Source: Shuttleworthella satelles DSM 14600
Lineage (GTDB): Bacteria > Bacillota > Clostridia > Lachnospirales > Lachnospiraceae
NCBI RefSeq assembly: GCF_000160115.1
Contig: NZ_GG665866.1
Span: forward strand, 186,001 to 250,000
Reading direction: 5' to 3'
Length of the DNA stretch: 64,000 bases
How positions within the stretch are numbered: position 1 is the stretch's first letter; each line of letters begins with the position of its first letter. The notes below the pieces were generated by a model. That model was not told the origin of the DNA and ran no database searches. It saw nothing but the letters and a program-made list of their open reading frames with translations. A program made the position numbers and the translations under genes. Shown piece after piece: positions 1 through 9,552 of the stretch.

Positions 1-1217
1 CCCGGCTGATTAAAAGGGTTCACTCCCATCATTTCACAAGAGATATAACAAGCAAATTGGAAAAAATAAAAGAGTTGACCAAATCCGTAAGCATCCAACC
101 GGTCCAACTGAAGAATGGATACCGGCAATCTCTCGGCATGCGCCTGAACAGTTGCATCAAAAGCTGCCCTGTTAATATCAGCAAAATCCTTCTCATCCAA
201 ATAATCAAAGGCATCCGGCAGTCCATCTGCATGGATCATCAAACTGTCATCCGCTTCTTTTACGTCCAGAAAAGTCTCAAAGAGCATGGGCATACCTTCC
301 TGGATAAATTGACCAATGGAGTGCAGTTCTTCTGAAAATTCCCCTGTCACCGGCAAAATCCCCCGATTATCCTTCCCCTCGCTCTCCGCAAAGAGCTGTG
401 TCCACCACTTGTAGAAGAAACGGAAACGCGGCTCAAAAGAAGAAAGCATCTCCACCTGATAATTCTTCTGATAGCATAAATTGCGCAGGCAGGCATATTG
501 GTATGCCATATTGTCTTTCCCTCGCTTCGCATGTAAAAGCATCTGCATCATATGCGCTCCCGCAACCAGAGATTGAATATCAATCCCCGCAACCGCCATA
601 GGCAGAAAGCCAACATTGGTCATAGCCGTGAATCTTCCGCCCACTTTGCTCGGAAAATCGAAGAAATCATATCCCTGTTCTCTGCTCAGTCGATCCAGAG
701 AACTTCCGACTGTTCCACAAGTAATGATTCGTTCATGTGCCTTCTTCCCGTACTTTTTGTCCATTAACTCTCTCAGAATCCGAAAGGAGGAGCCGGGCTC
801 CAGAGTCTCAAAATTTTTGGCGATACATTCAATGTAACAACTTCTGTTCTCCAACTTACTTAGAATTTTCTTTAGCTGCGTTGGATTTAATGTGTTCCCG
901 GCATAAATAATCTCCGGATCCACTCCCTCTCTCCTCGGAGCAATTGCTTCGACCACAGAGCGAGCCGCATTATTGGAGCCGCCCACGCCAATCAGAACAA
1001 ATGTGTCCGCATTCTCCCGTATCTCCCCAGCCTTGTCCAAAATGCGATTCAAAACGTCTTTTCCTGCGCAAATCCGGGTATCAAGCCAGTCCTGGCTGTC
1101 CGCATATTTGGCCTGTCCTTCCTGAACTCTTCTCAAACAATCTAGATTTCGATTTAAAAATTGCTGATAATCTTCTTCCCATCTCTCCCCTGATATTTTT
1201 ATATTATATGAAAGCAT
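1..1217 (-). CDS. pgi: Glucose-6-phosphate isomerase, 3' end cut by the window edge
   Basis: Interconverts glucose 6-phosphate and fructose 6-phosphate in the cytoplasm (glycolysis and gluconeogenesis). The reading frame opens at an ATG at 1217 behind a GAGGGATGGGAAA ribosome site and runs without a stop to base 1, giving about 405 residues of a family that is usually near 450. It has the phosphosugar-binding signature IGVGGSNNAA near residue 76, the internal signature FEPRFRFFYKWW, and ends inside NPFNQPG, where the conserved C-terminal signature NQ-GVE begins. The GGSN form of the SIS-like motif is a variant of the common GGSYLGAR. Family assignment is firm; the last 45 or so residues are outside the window. 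Confidence 0.93.
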   Translation of the reverse strand, partial: MLSYNIKISGERWEEDYQQFLNRNLDCLRRVQEGQAKYADSQDWLDTRICAGKDVLNRILDKAGEIRENADTFVLIGVGGSNNAARSVVEAIAPRREGVDPEIIYAGNTLNPTQLKKILSKLENRSCYIECIAKNFETLEPGSSFRILRELMDKKYGKKAHERIITCGTVGSSLDRLSREQGYDFFDFPSKVGGRFTAMTNVGFLPMAVAGIDIQSLVAGAHMMQMLLHAKRGKDNMAYQYACLRNLCYQKNYQVEMLSSFEPRFRFFYKWWTQLFAESEGKDNRGILPVTGEFSEELHSIGQFIQEGMPMLFETFLDVKEADDSLMIHADGLPDAFDYLDEKDFADINRAAFDATVQAHAERLPVSILQLDRLDAYGFGQLFYFFQFACYISCEMMGVNPFNQP

Positions 1218-1297
1218 TTTCCCATCCCTCAAAATACAAGTTCTCTCTTTTTAATCCTTTCAAAAATCTTGCATCTATTTATTAAATCTTTTTATTA

Positions 1298-1325
1298 ATT
1301 ATAGGTTCTCTTTTTTATAGATCAA
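1298..1325 (-). promoter_or_regulatory. Candidate sigma-A promoter of pgi
   Basis: On the minus strand a TTGATC -35 box (1320-1325) lies 16 bases from a perfect TATAAT -10 box (1298-1303). Transcription would start near 1291, about 75 bases before the pgi start. Assigned by consensus only. Confidence 0.45.
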
Positions 1326-1658
1326 TATCGGAAATATCCATAGTTTCACTATCCCAGGCTTGTGGATTATGCTGAATTTTCTACCGAAACATTATCCCCC
1401 GCAAATACTGATCCGCTTAAAATTTTTTAATAGGCATCGATCCCCATAAATCTCTTCCTCGACCACACATTGCGTAAAAAAGGATCCCTGTGACCTTTTA
1501 TCACCTGGATCCACTCTCTATTCTTTACCGTTCATTAAATTTATTTAATTTTTACCTGCCCTTGCTGGAGATAAATCTTCACAGTCCTCCAATTATATTC
1601 TTGTAAAAACAAAATCCCCTCTCAATGATAGGAAAGTTTCAATCGAAACAATCAGCGA
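1326..1658. other. Intergenic stretch between the ROK gene and pgi
   Basis: No convincing gene. It contains an imperfect palindrome around 1487-1517 made of two GGATCC boxes with GTGA/TCAC inside. A ROK operator would be a natural guess given the neighbouring regulator, but nothing in the sequence proves this. Confidence 0.3.
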
Positions 1659-2864
1659 TCAGATATTCAAGAAATTCTTCTGAATACATCCGAGGGCTGC
1701 CCCCAAGGCTCCGTCGTAGGAATCGTATTCGCGAAATCGTATCTCAACATCCTTTTCATTCATTCCAAAGAAATGCTCTCTTGCATAAGCCACCAGTCTT
1801 TCTCTGTTGGTCTTCCACGTCATCATATAAGCATCAACCACAACCGCATTTGGATTGAGCAGATTGACAACATTGGCCATGGCAAGAGCCTGCCCATGAA
1901 TACAGCTGTCAATCAGTGCGTCAATTTCCTGGTCTCCCCCCATCTGCAGCTCGAGAATCAGCCGCATGGTCAGTTCCTCTCCCGCGTCCAGCCTCTTGCG
2001 CAAAGCTGCCAATCTTCCCTCTGCCATTTCCCTGCGGCAGAGCTCAAAAAGGGCCGACTCTGAGGCGAGCTGGTCTGTCGTCACAGTCCTCTTTTGCCCC
2101 TCGTGATCAGAGGACAAGAGAACCGTCTGTCCCAGTTCTCCCGCTCCTGCGCTGTCCCCGGAGAGAACCAGATCATTCATAAGAATGGGACAGGCGATCC
2201 CTCGCGAGACAAAAAAATAGGCAAACATCCCCGGCCGTTCTTCGCGCAGCAGCATCTCATAACCTGTGGCCCGAAGACGCGTGTTGTTATCGACGCTGAC
2301 CGGAACTGAGAATCTCCTGCCCAGGTCCTCTCCCAGCGTTTTCCCGTTCCAGTCCTCTCGAAAGGTATAGCGGATCCGTCCCCGGTCCGTGTCCACAAAT
2401 CCCGGCACTCCGATTCCGATTCCGATCAGTTGATCCCGATCAATCCGGTGCAGAAAATGCTCCACCAGATTTTCGAGCTCTGACATCATTTTCCCATAGC
2501 TCTCGGAGGCTTTCGGATTCGTCACGCTCTCAACAGCCTCTCCGCGCAAATTGACCAGAATCACCCGGCTATAATAAGGTCCCAGCTCAATGCCGATGGC
2601 GTAGGCCGCCTCCCGGCGAAATGCCACTGCCAGGGGGCGTCTTCCCGAATTTTTGTTCCGGCTCTCCTGTGAAAGCGGCTCTGTGATGACAAGACCCTCA
2701 CGGATCATCTCATTGATGCTGTTCGTGATGGTCGGCAGGGTCAGTCCCAGTTCCCTCGCAATCTCATTGCGCAGGGCATGCTCCATTCGAAAAATCTTGT
2801 TTTTAATCAGGATGCGATTCCTGCGCTTAGTCTCTTGCAGGCTGTTTCCGCTCTCAACAATCAT
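1659..2864 (-). CDS. ROK-family transcriptional regulator (NagC/XylR type)
   Basis: About 401 residues. An N-terminal winged helix (roughly residues 20-75) is followed by a ROK sugar-kinase-like fold with the signature GIGIGVPGFVDTDRGRI. Proteins of this class usually repress sugar genes and release DNA on binding a sugar. The zinc motif CxCGxxGC of ROK kinases is absent, which favours a pure regulator over a glucokinase. I chose the ATG at 2864, three codons inside an in-frame GTG, because GAGG lies 8 bases upstream. It sits upstream of pgi on the same strand with a 440-base gap that holds a pgi promoter, so control of pgi is possible but unproven. Confidence 0.88.
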   Translation of the reverse strand: MIVESGNSLQETKRRNRILIKNKIFRMEHALRNEIARELGLTLPTITNSINEMIREGLVITEPLSQESRNKNSGRRPLAVAFRREAAYAIGIELGPYYSRVILVNLRGEAVESVTNPKASESYGKMMSELENLVEHFLHRIDRDQLIGIGIGVPGFVDTDRGRIRYTFREDWNGKTLGEDLGRRFSVPVSVDNNTRLRATGYEMLLREERPGMFAYFFVSRGIACPILMNDLVLSGDSAGAGELGQTVLLSSDHEGQKRTVTTDQLASESALFELCRREMAEGRLAALRKRLDAGEELTMRLILELQMGGDQEIDALIDSCIHGQALAMANVVNLLNPNAVVVDAYMMTWKTNRERLVAYAREHFFGMNEKDVEIRFREYDSYDGALGAALGCIQKNFLNI

Positions 2865-2941
2865 CGCCCTCACCTCTTCCCGGCAGTCTCACAGAAAAAC
2901 AGTCTTCTTTAGCACGGATACCCGACCGGGGTGCTTATGAT

Positions 2942-3730
2942 TTACATATGTGTGTACTTAAAGATGTTGTAACAGCCAATGGCTATGATAACAAGAAGGA
3001 GAATATTAAACACCTTTTCAACGCCACTGTTATTGAGTCTTTTGGTGATTGCCGCTCCCAGGAGAGCTCCGCCCACACCGCCGCAGATCATGGCAATCAG
3101 ATAGACTGCGGTAAAATCGGGAACAGTTCCCCTGATCAGGGAGCTGATCAGACTCGTCGTCTGAGAAAAAATGATGATGTAAATCGAGTTCTTGGCCGCC
3201 TGCTTGGCGTCCATAGAGAAAAAGTAGTAGAGAACCGCTACATTCATAGGTCCTCCGCCAATTCCGAGAAAGGCAGAGACAAGGCCCAGGATAAGACCGA
3301 TAAGAACCGCTGGCAGAACATGATTCACCTGCAGGGCTTTCACACGGCTCTTGAAAATAACATAGAGCAGGACTCCGGCCGTCATTATGGTCAGGCAGGT
3401 CGCCTGGATGGCCCCGAGTACACTTTCATTTCCGAAGCCTTTTCGAACCAGATCAAAAAGGATCTGTCCCAGGAGTCCTCCGACTACCGCGCCGACAGCG
3501 AGCGCTGTACTCGTCTTGATCTTAAGCTGAACTCCGTTGTTTCTGTTTCGAATCAAAGAGCACACGGACATGGCTAAGACGGTACAGCCCGAGCAGAAGC
3601 TGACCGTTGACACAGGCAAAATTCCAACCATATCCAGCAGCGGCTTGATGATCACCCCGCCGCCGGCCCCTACAACAGCTCCGACAGACGATGCAATAAA
3701 ACAAACGGCAAAGAAAAAACCAATCAGCAT
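2942..3730 (-). CDS. TauE/SafE-family membrane transporter
   Basis: A 262-residue membrane protein with about eight hydrophobic segments and the internally repeated glycine-rich motifs GAGGGVIIKP (near residue 21) and LGIGGGPMNVAV (near 152) that mark the TauE/SafE (formerly DUF81) family. Members export or import sulfite, sulfoacetate or related organosulfur anions; the substrate cannot be read here. The ATG at 3730 has AGGGGATAGAAA upstream. It begins 10 bases after the stop of the SseB-like gene and is probably co-transcribed with it. Confidence 0.88.
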   Translation of the reverse strand: MLIGFFFAVCFIASSVGAVVGAGGGVIIKPLLDMVGILPVSTVSFCSGCTVLAMSVCSLIRNRNNGVQLKIKTSTALAVGAVVGGLLGQILFDLVRKGFGNESVLGAIQATCLTIMTAGVLLYVIFKSRVKALQVNHVLPAVLIGLILGLVSAFLGIGGGPMNVAVLYYFFSMDAKQAAKNSIYIIIFSQTTSLISSLIRGTVPDFTAVYLIAMICGGVGGALLGAAITKRLNNSGVEKVFNILLLVIIAIGCYNIFKYTHM

Positions 3731-3740
3731 TTTCTATCCC

Positions 3741-5027
3741 CTATCTCTGATAGACCGGCGGCTCTGTCCTCGCCGTCCTGGCAAACTCCGCTCTCCTTAG
3801 GGTCACAAAATCCATATAAGTCACCCGGTGAAGCAGATCACGGCAGGCATTGTAAATGGAGCCGAAACAGTCCCTGCAGCCCTCCTCCGGTACATCGACA
3901 ATTACCAGATAGGACTGGGTCCCCTCTTCATCCACCTTGAGTAAAAGATCGATCACGGAAATCTCAGGATGTTTTTTACCAAAGGCAACCAGACGCCTGC
4001 GAATGGCCTCCACTTCTTCGCTCTCTGCGGGGTAACCCAGAAGAATCTTCTCATCCTTTTGGACTGTCTTAGACGCAACCCTGGCCTCTCCGAACTCGCC
4101 CTGATAGCCGGAAGAATTCACGATATTTGCAATGGTCTTTGGATCGACGACAAAAAATTTAGGGCCGTAAGGATTCACGATGATGCTCTCTCCCTCCTCC
4201 AGCATATCCACCAGCTGAGGAAAATGCATGACCATGGTTTCTCTCTTCCAGCCATCACCGCATTGCCCGGCCATTCCTTCCAATGCTACCCAATCCGTAT
4301 AGACCGGCAGGGCCGAACTTCCGTCATTCAAGCTGACCCGATAGACCCCAAAGGTCATCCCCTTTTCAAGCGTAACCTCCCCGCCCTGGCCCTTTGGCAT
4401 ACTGCCGTCCATGCGCACAGGAAGCAGATAATGACTCCGCACCAGTTCGCGGAAGAAGAGATTCCAAAAATCTTCCTCACGGCTGTGCCGATCAAAAGCC
4501 TGGATCAGGCCCAGCAGATATGGATTTTCTACCGCCTTGTTCACGTCCACCTCGATCTGGTAGGGAATATCGGTAATGACGGCATACTTCCAGTCGAGAT
4601 CCAGGGCTTTCTTCCCGGAAAAATACAGTCTTGCCGTCCTGGTGTCGGCGCTGACATCTCCCTTTTTCTCTAAGATCTCTACTTTTTCAATCACCGGATG
4701 GGCAATGTTGCCGTCTCGATACAGAACCGTCACCAGTTCACCTGCCTGAGCCTGGCCGACGAGGTCACCCTCGACATAGAATTCCTCTCCAGCAGCGATT
4801 TCCAAGCTCTCCGCCATCAAAGTAAAGCGCTTGCTCCTCTCTTCCCCCGTCGCTGTCTGCGAAAGCGGTTCCTCTGCTCCTCCTCCGGCTGCCCGCGAGA
4901 ACGGTTTCTCCGTCCCTTCTCCGCTTGCCCGCGAGAATTGCCCCTGTGAAGCAGAGACGTTTCTGTCCTCGTTCGATTGGCCTTTTCCCCCGTGAAAGAG
5001 TTCCTTCTTTAACTTATCAAAAAACAT
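3741..5027 (-). CDS. SseB-like protein with N-terminal low-complexity region
   Basis: A 428-residue cytoplasmic protein. Residues about 20-65 are a low-complexity stretch in which short units like FSRAAGGGAEEPLS recur. A beta domain with EGDLVGQAQAGELVTVLYR follows (about 80-140). The C-terminal 270 residues match the SseB (enhanced serine sensitivity) N- and C-domains, including LPVYTDWVALE, GESIIVNPYGPKFFVV and IVDVPEEGCRDCFGSIYNA. The molecular function of this family is not known. The start at 5027 has GAGG at normal spacing. It leads the TauE/SafE gene in a likely two-gene operon. Confidence 0.75.
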   Translation of the reverse strand: MFFDKLKKELFHGGKGQSNEDRNVSASQGQFSRASGEGTEKPFSRAAGGGAEEPLSQTATGEERSKRFTLMAESLEIAAGEEFYVEGDLVGQAQAGELVTVLYRDGNIAHPVIEKVEILEKKGDVSADTRTARLYFSGKKALDLDWKYAVITDIPYQIEVDVNKAVENPYLLGLIQAFDRHSREEDFWNLFFRELVRSHYLLPVRMDGSMPKGQGGEVTLEKGMTFGVYRVSLNDGSSALPVYTDWVALEGMAGQCGDGWKRETMVMHFPQLVDMLEEGESIIVNPYGPKFFVVDPKTIANIVNSSGYQGEFGEARVASKTVQKDEKILLGYPAESEEVEAIRRRLVAFGKKHPEISVIDLLLKVDEEGTQSYLVIVDVPEEGCRDCFGSIYNACRDLLHRVTYMDFVTLRRAEFARTARTEPPVYQR

Positions 5028-5415
5028 CGTTCGTCCTCACCCATTCTCATATTACGGATATTCACATCACAAATCCGACTGACAGTATACTTGCTCTTGC
5101 TCATAGAGCCCCTTTATTAACCGCATTTGCATGGACAATCATGAATTCAACCTCTTGAATACAGGCTCTGCAGGCCTTCCATGTCCATAAATAAACAGAG
5201 ACTTCCGTTTCCATTTTACTATATTTTGATCCGGCAAAGAGACCCTTTTGCGCCCTCTTTTTGATCGAAACTCCAATTGCAGTCCACCTCTCTACCGCAT
5301 CTAAGCCACCGCTCAAAATAGAGGTTCTCACTTGCTGCCGACAGAAAAACATATTATTCTTCAATTAACCTTTCAGGTGAGGTCGAGCGGCCGTTCTGTG
5401 AATTGTGAGGCAAGC
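5028..5415. other. Divergent intergenic region, no supported gene
   Basis: About 390 bases between two divergent genes. Short frames exist on both strands but none has a recognisable domain together with a good ribosome site. It must hold the promoters of both neighbours; I could not place clear boxes. Confidence 0.3.
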
Positions 5416-5796
5416 ATGAAAAAGTATTTTCACCAATACACCCCCATTCTCGTTCTCCTGGGAATCGCCCTCTTCTTCTTTTTGACAGGAAGCGGTTTCG
5501 ATCTGATTTTAAAGGCAGTCTGGAATCATATATCCGGTTTTGAGATGGATGACATGGGGGGCTACACCCTCCTCTTTTCAACGCCATTGATCGCAGTCGG
5601 TTTCTTCTTCAGCCTCCTTCTGCGGGGACTCTCTCTGCTGCTTTTGATTACGTCTGGGATCACTTTCTGCGTCATAACTTTTGTGCACCTGTATCGGAAC
5701 AGCCACACATCACGGGCATCTGATGAAGAAGATTCTTTGAAAAATGACAGAGACAGCACTTCGTCTCGTGAAGATCCAACACAGCAGAACCCGTAA
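5416..5796 (+). CDS. Small membrane protein of unknown function
   Basis: A 126-residue protein starting at an ATG 5 bases after GTGAGG. Hydrophobic segments lie at about residues 8-25, 45-70 and 75-95, followed by a charged tail (SDEEDSLKNDRDSTSS) likely in the cytoplasm. No family is recognised. It is one of few plus-strand genes in this part and converges on the ABC exporter genes, with a palindrome between them. Confidence 0.6.
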   Translation: MKKYFHQYTPILVLLGIALFFFLTGSGFDLILKAVWNHISGFEMDDMGGYTLLFSTPLIAVGFFFSLLLRGLSLLLLITSGITFCVITFVHLYRNSHTSRASDEEDSLKNDRDSTSSREDPTQQNP

Positions 5797-5845
5797 AACA
5801 TTCGGCCATACCATAGAACACCCAAATCCGTTCAGGCACAGTAAT

Positions 5846-5873
5846 GGAGCGGGATCCCCGGGGATCCCGCTCC
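5846..5873. terminator. Perfect 28-base palindrome between convergent genes
   Basis: Two 14-base arms (GGAGCGGGATCCCC and its complement) meet with no loop. The location, between the stop at 5796 and the convergent stop at 5925, suits a bidirectional terminator. There is no T-run on either side, so this role is uncertain. Confidence 0.4.
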
Positions 5874-5924
5874 GACATGTGACATAGAGCCATCATTGTA
5901 ATTACTTCCAGATCAAATCTTCTC

Positions 5925-8582
5925 TCAGACCACCTCTTCCTTCAGCGCGTCGATCAGATTCACTTTCGACACCTTGTGCTCCGCATATCGCATGGTAATC
6001 AAGACCACGGCAAAGACGACCGCGACAGCGATCAGCATTGCCTGCCAGGGCAAAAAGAAGGATATTGGGCGCAGGAACTCATTCTGTACAATCAGCCGAT
6101 AGAGCAGATAGGAAATGCCGACGGAACAGGGCAGTCCCAATCCCAGCGCCCGTGCCCCGTAACCGATACATTCATAGGAAAGCATCCGTACCAGTTGTCT
6201 GCGGGACATGCCGACCGAGCGAAGCATGGCAAGCTCCCGCTGCCTCAGGATAATCCCCGTCGACATGATGTTAAAGACATTGGTGATGGCGATCAGGGAA
6301 ATCAGGATGATGAACCCGTAGGCGAATACCTTGATGACCAGAATCGTCGCCTGCGTGGTCTGCGCATTCGCAAGGCGGTCATAAACAGAGCCGCGATAGC
6401 CTAGCAGCTTTCCCTCCATCTTCTCCAGTTCTTCTACGGTCTTGCTGTGATCTCTTGTCTGAAAGGCCAGAGTAACGCCCCCACTTCCATTTTCACTGCT
6501 GTTTCTTCCCAGAACAGCCTCCATAGCAGACACCGGATAATATATGCCGTTGACATCCCGCTCAAACCAGAAACCTTTCGTGATCCCCGCTCCGATAGTC
6601 AAAGGCAGGATATCAAAGCGTGCGTCCTCTCCTTGCAGATTAAGCATGCGTTTCCCTGAGATCTGCAGTGGGAATGCCTCTTTTTTCATCAATGGCGGCG
6701 TCTCCTCTCCCTTAACATCCTTGAGATAGAAGCGGTTTAAAAGCAGACCCCTGGGAGCGGAAGTATTCATATACTCTTCTTGGGACAAGCCGTTTTCCTT
6801 GAGCAATTGGGAAAAAGACTTGTCATCTATGAAGTTCAGCTGGCTATCAAATTCATATTGCTCTTGCTGCCCATTTTCCTGCGACTCCTGTCCATTTACC
6901 TGTTTTTGCTGCCCATTTTCCTGCGACTCCTGCCCATTCATCGACTTCTTCTGATAATCCTCACTGAAATTAGCCCGATCCGCACTGAAGCTGCTGATAT
7001 TCTGCGGGCTCAGCTTAGCCGCAAATCCAGTAACTCCCTCAATTTCCCGGTACTGCTTCCAGAGATCTGCCGTCTGTGACGTCATGTGATCCACAGAGTA
7101 GAAATAGAATACGTCCGGACCATTTCCTGCTCTCTGATCTATCACTTGGATCGAGTAGGCAGAATAGGCAGAAGCCGATACGAAGATCACCACACTGGAA
7201 AAGAGGGCCAGGACGCAGGTTCGGCTCCGTCTGCGATTGCGCCGATAATTCTTCTTAGCCATCATAGCTGCGAAATTCTGATGAAACCTTTTTCCGGTCT
7301 TCAGGTCTTTCGCTTTTAGCTCCATATCCCGGCTCTGTCGAATCGCCTCTATCGGCGACAGGGCAGCCGCCCGTCGGGCCGGCAGTATAGCAGACAAGAG
7401 AACTGTGAGCAGACAGATGAGAGCAGACAGGGCAATCCCTGCTCCCGACAGGACCATATGAATGCGAACCGGTGTATTCATAACGAAACGAGAAATCAGG
7501 TCCTGCAAAAAATGAAGGGTCAGACCGATTCCAAGGCATCCGATGACAATTCCGGACAGGATACCGACCAGAGACAGAATTCCCGCCTCATAGAAAACCG
7601 ATGCCCGGATCTGCCTTCTGGTTGCTCCGATCGACCGAAGCATACCGTACTTTCGGGTGCGCTCACTCAAAGAGATGGAGAAGGCATGATAGATCAGTGA
7701 AAATGATCCAAAAACAACCATTACAAGAAGAACAATCACAAATCCATAGAGCATGATCCGCCAGCTCTCTTTGCCGATCACCCCATAGAATTGAAGAAGA
7801 TTCTTGTGTATTTTCGCCTTTTTTAACAGATCCGGATGCTCATTCATCCAGGCATGAATCTTCTCCGGCTGACGGATGGTAAGAGCTACCGTATATCTTC
7901 CGTCTCCGGCAGCTCTACAAGTCAGAGCCGTATAGCCCGGACAGAAATAGGATTCCAGATCTGCAGAGGGTTTCTTGTAAAAGCCGACCACCTGGTAGGT
8001 CTGCTCATGAAGATCAACCAACTTTTCCTCTGCTTTATTTGCATCCTCCCCCTCTTCCCTGTGACCAAGCGACGCATTGGCCAAAGCTCTCTGCCCATTC
8101 ACGCTTCTTGTCCCGACCTGCAGGGTCAGAGCATCCCCCAGCTGATATTTGACGCCCCCCTGCTTCTCCAGGTGCTCCGGCAGCAGGATCTGGTCGGCCT
8201 TATCCGGCATCCTTCCCTCTGTCAGGTGCAGGGCGATCAGATCCTTCAAGTTGTCTTCTGCTGACTGTATGTACAGATAAGGCTTCTCATCATTGGTCGA
8301 ATGAATATTGGCCCAGCCAACCTCTGTGATACGGCTGTACTGCTTCACTCCATCCAATTGACTCAGACGTTCTGCCTCCTGGGCATTCAGATCTGACCGA
8401 ATGAGATCATAACTTCCGTTTTTCTCTATCTCCACCTCCCGCAGATAGCGAACTCCACTGACGGCTCCCTCAATCACTGCCGTAAGCAGGGACATGGAAA
8501 GAGCGATACCGACAATTGTAGCTGCCGTTCGCATTCGATTCGCCCGCAGAAATTTCCAGACCAGTTGACGAAAGATTCTCAT
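5925..8582 (-). CDS. ABC exporter permease with two FtsX domains
   Basis: An 885-residue membrane protein. Layout: one membrane segment (about 17-37), an extracytoplasmic MacB-like domain (about 40-275), three segments (about 278-410) ending in LSAILPARRAAALSPIEAIR, a second single segment (about 455-475), a second outside domain (about 480-745) and three final segments. FtsX-type permeases of this layout move lipids, peptides or antimicrobials by a mechanotransmission mechanism. The outside domain carries a duplicated QKKSMNGQESQENGQ-type repeat (near 6880-6960), probably a flexible insert. The gene starts 3 bases after the ATPase gene, so the two are one transcript. Confidence 0.9.
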   Translation of the reverse strand: MRIFRQLVWKFLRANRMRTAATIVGIALSMSLLTAVIEGAVSGVRYLREVEIEKNGSYDLIRSDLNAQEAERLSQLDGVKQYSRITEVGWANIHSTNDEKPYLYIQSAEDNLKDLIALHLTEGRMPDKADQILLPEHLEKQGGVKYQLGDALTLQVGTRSVNGQRALANASLGHREEGEDANKAEEKLVDLHEQTYQVVGFYKKPSADLESYFCPGYTALTCRAAGDGRYTVALTIRQPEKIHAWMNEHPDLLKKAKIHKNLLQFYGVIGKESWRIMLYGFVIVLLVMVVFGSFSLIYHAFSISLSERTRKYGMLRSIGATRRQIRASVFYEAGILSLVGILSGIVIGCLGIGLTLHFLQDLISRFVMNTPVRIHMVLSGAGIALSALICLLTVLLSAILPARRAAALSPIEAIRQSRDMELKAKDLKTGKRFHQNFAAMMAKKNYRRNRRRSRTCVLALFSSVVIFVSASAYSAYSIQVIDQRAGNGPDVFYFYSVDHMTSQTADLWKQYREIEGVTGFAAKLSPQNISSFSADRANFSEDYQKKSMNGQESQENGQQKQVNGQESQENGQQEQYEFDSQLNFIDDKSFSQLLKENGLSQEEYMNTSAPRGLLLNRFYLKDVKGEETPPLMKKEAFPLQISGKRMLNLQGEDARFDILPLTIGAGITKGFWFERDVNGIYYPVSAMEAVLGRNSSENGSGGVTLAFQTRDHSKTVEELEKMEGKLLGYRGSVYDRLANAQTTQATILVIKVFAYGFIILISLIAITNVFNIMSTGIILRQRELAMLRSVGMSRRQLVRMLSYECIGYGARALGLGLPCSVGISYLLYRLIVQNEFLRPISFFLPWQAMLIAVAVVFAVVLITMRYAEHKVSKVNLIDALKEEVV

Positions 8583-8585
8583 GTC

Positions 8586-9269
8586 CTACCTCCTTAATAT
8601 CTCATCCCTTACAATACGGCCATCTTCAATCGAGAGCATACGGTCCGCCTGCAGGGCAATATTCTCATCATGGGTAATGACAATTAGGGTCTGCTGAAAA
8701 CGACGATTCGATTCCCTTAAAAGGGTAACAATCTCCTGGCTCCTGGTAGAATCCAGATTTCCGGTGGGCTCATCGGCCAGGACAAGGGCAGGCGAGGTAA
8801 GCAGGGCTCTTCCGATGGATACGCGCTGTTCCTGGCCTCCGGACAGCTGATTTGGCAGGTTATGGCGTCTTTCTTCCAGACCCAGATTGTGGATCATTTC
8901 TTCCAGGGCCTTGGGATCCGGCTTACGTCCGTCCATCAGAAGGGGGAGACTGATATTTTCCTCCACATCTAATTCCGGGATCAGATTATAAAACTGGTAG
9001 ATCAGGCCTACCTGTCTGCGCCGGAAAATGGCCAGCTGCTCGTCATTTCTGGCATAGACATCCTGCCCGTTGAGAAAAACCTTTCCCTCGGTCGGTCGAT
9101 CCACACCGCCGAGGATGTGCAAAAGGGTCGATTTCCCGGATCCGGAAGGGCCAATAATACTGACAAACTGTCCCTTGGCAACAGAGAAGGACACTCCATC
9201 CAAGGCCTTCACCTGTTGATTTCCTTTTCCATAGATCTTGGAAAGATTTTCAACGCGAAGAATCTCCAT
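8586..9269 (-). CDS. ABC exporter ATP-binding protein
   Basis: A 227-residue ATPase of the MacB/LolD/BceA type with Walker [13 protein letters not shown] signature LSGGQ, Walker [14 protein letters not shown] and a switch histidine in VITHDEN. It powers the permease encoded directly downstream. An in-frame ATG lies 16 codons upstream, but the start at 9269 has AAAGGAGAAATAT in front and matches the family start [14 protein letters not shown]. Confidence 0.93.
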   Translation of the reverse strand: MEILRVENLSKIYGKGNQQVKALDGVSFSVAKGQFVSIIGPSGSGKSTLLHILGGVDRPTEGKVFLNGQDVYARNDEQLAIFRRRQVGLIYQFYNLIPELDVEENISLPLLMDGRKPDPKALEEMIHNLGLEERRHNLPNQLSGGQEQRVSIGRALLTSPALVLADEPTGNLDSTRSQEIVTLLRESNRRFQQTLIVITHDENIALQADRMLSIEDGRIVRDEILRR

Positions 9270-9330
9270 ATATTTCTCCTTTCCTGCGATTGCAATCGCT
9301 CTGAATCTCTGTATCATGCTTTCTGTATTC

Positions 9331-9358
9331 AGTATAGAAACGCAAAATGACAGGTCAG
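9331..9358 (-). promoter_or_regulatory. Candidate promoter of the ABC exporter operon
   Basis: Minus strand: CTGACC (9353-9358) and TATACT (9331-9336) are 16 bases apart, with the ATPase start about 60 bases downstream. The -35 box lies inside the left arm of the long palindrome at 9345-9398, so a bound regulator would touch RNA polymerase. Confidence 0.4.
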
Positions 9359-9398
9359 TGACAGAAAACCAACGAATTCTGTCACTGACCTGTCATTT
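9345..9398. promoter_or_regulatory. Perfect 22-base inverted repeat upstream of the exporter genes
   Basis: Arms at 9345-9366 and 9377-9398 (first bases AAATGACAGGTCAGTG) are exact complements around a 10-base spacer. The position, between the sensor kinase stop and the ATPase start and overlapping a likely -35 box, suits either an operator for the neighbouring response regulator or a hairpin ending the kinase message. A weak T-rich run follows on the minus strand. Confidence 0.6.
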
Positions 9399-9552
9399 CC
9401 CCGCAGTTCGCAGGCAACTGTTAGAAATCATTCCACCGCAGAAGACTGGCACAGAAAGGTCTTAACTTGTGAAAGCGCAATAAGATCCTGACCGATCCCT
9501 TCTTCTCAGGGCTTACGCGCAAGGGCTCTGACTTGTGAAAGAGCCTGACTTA

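Noticed and set aside
2948-3577. Long plus-strand frame opposite the TauE/SafE gene
   Set aside because: It lies wholly antisense to a clear membrane protein gene, has no ribosome site and a biased, non-protein-like composition.
5101-5364. 87-codon minus-strand frame between the SseB-like gene and the small membrane gene
   Set aside because: No ribosome site and no recognisable domain; left as intergenic.
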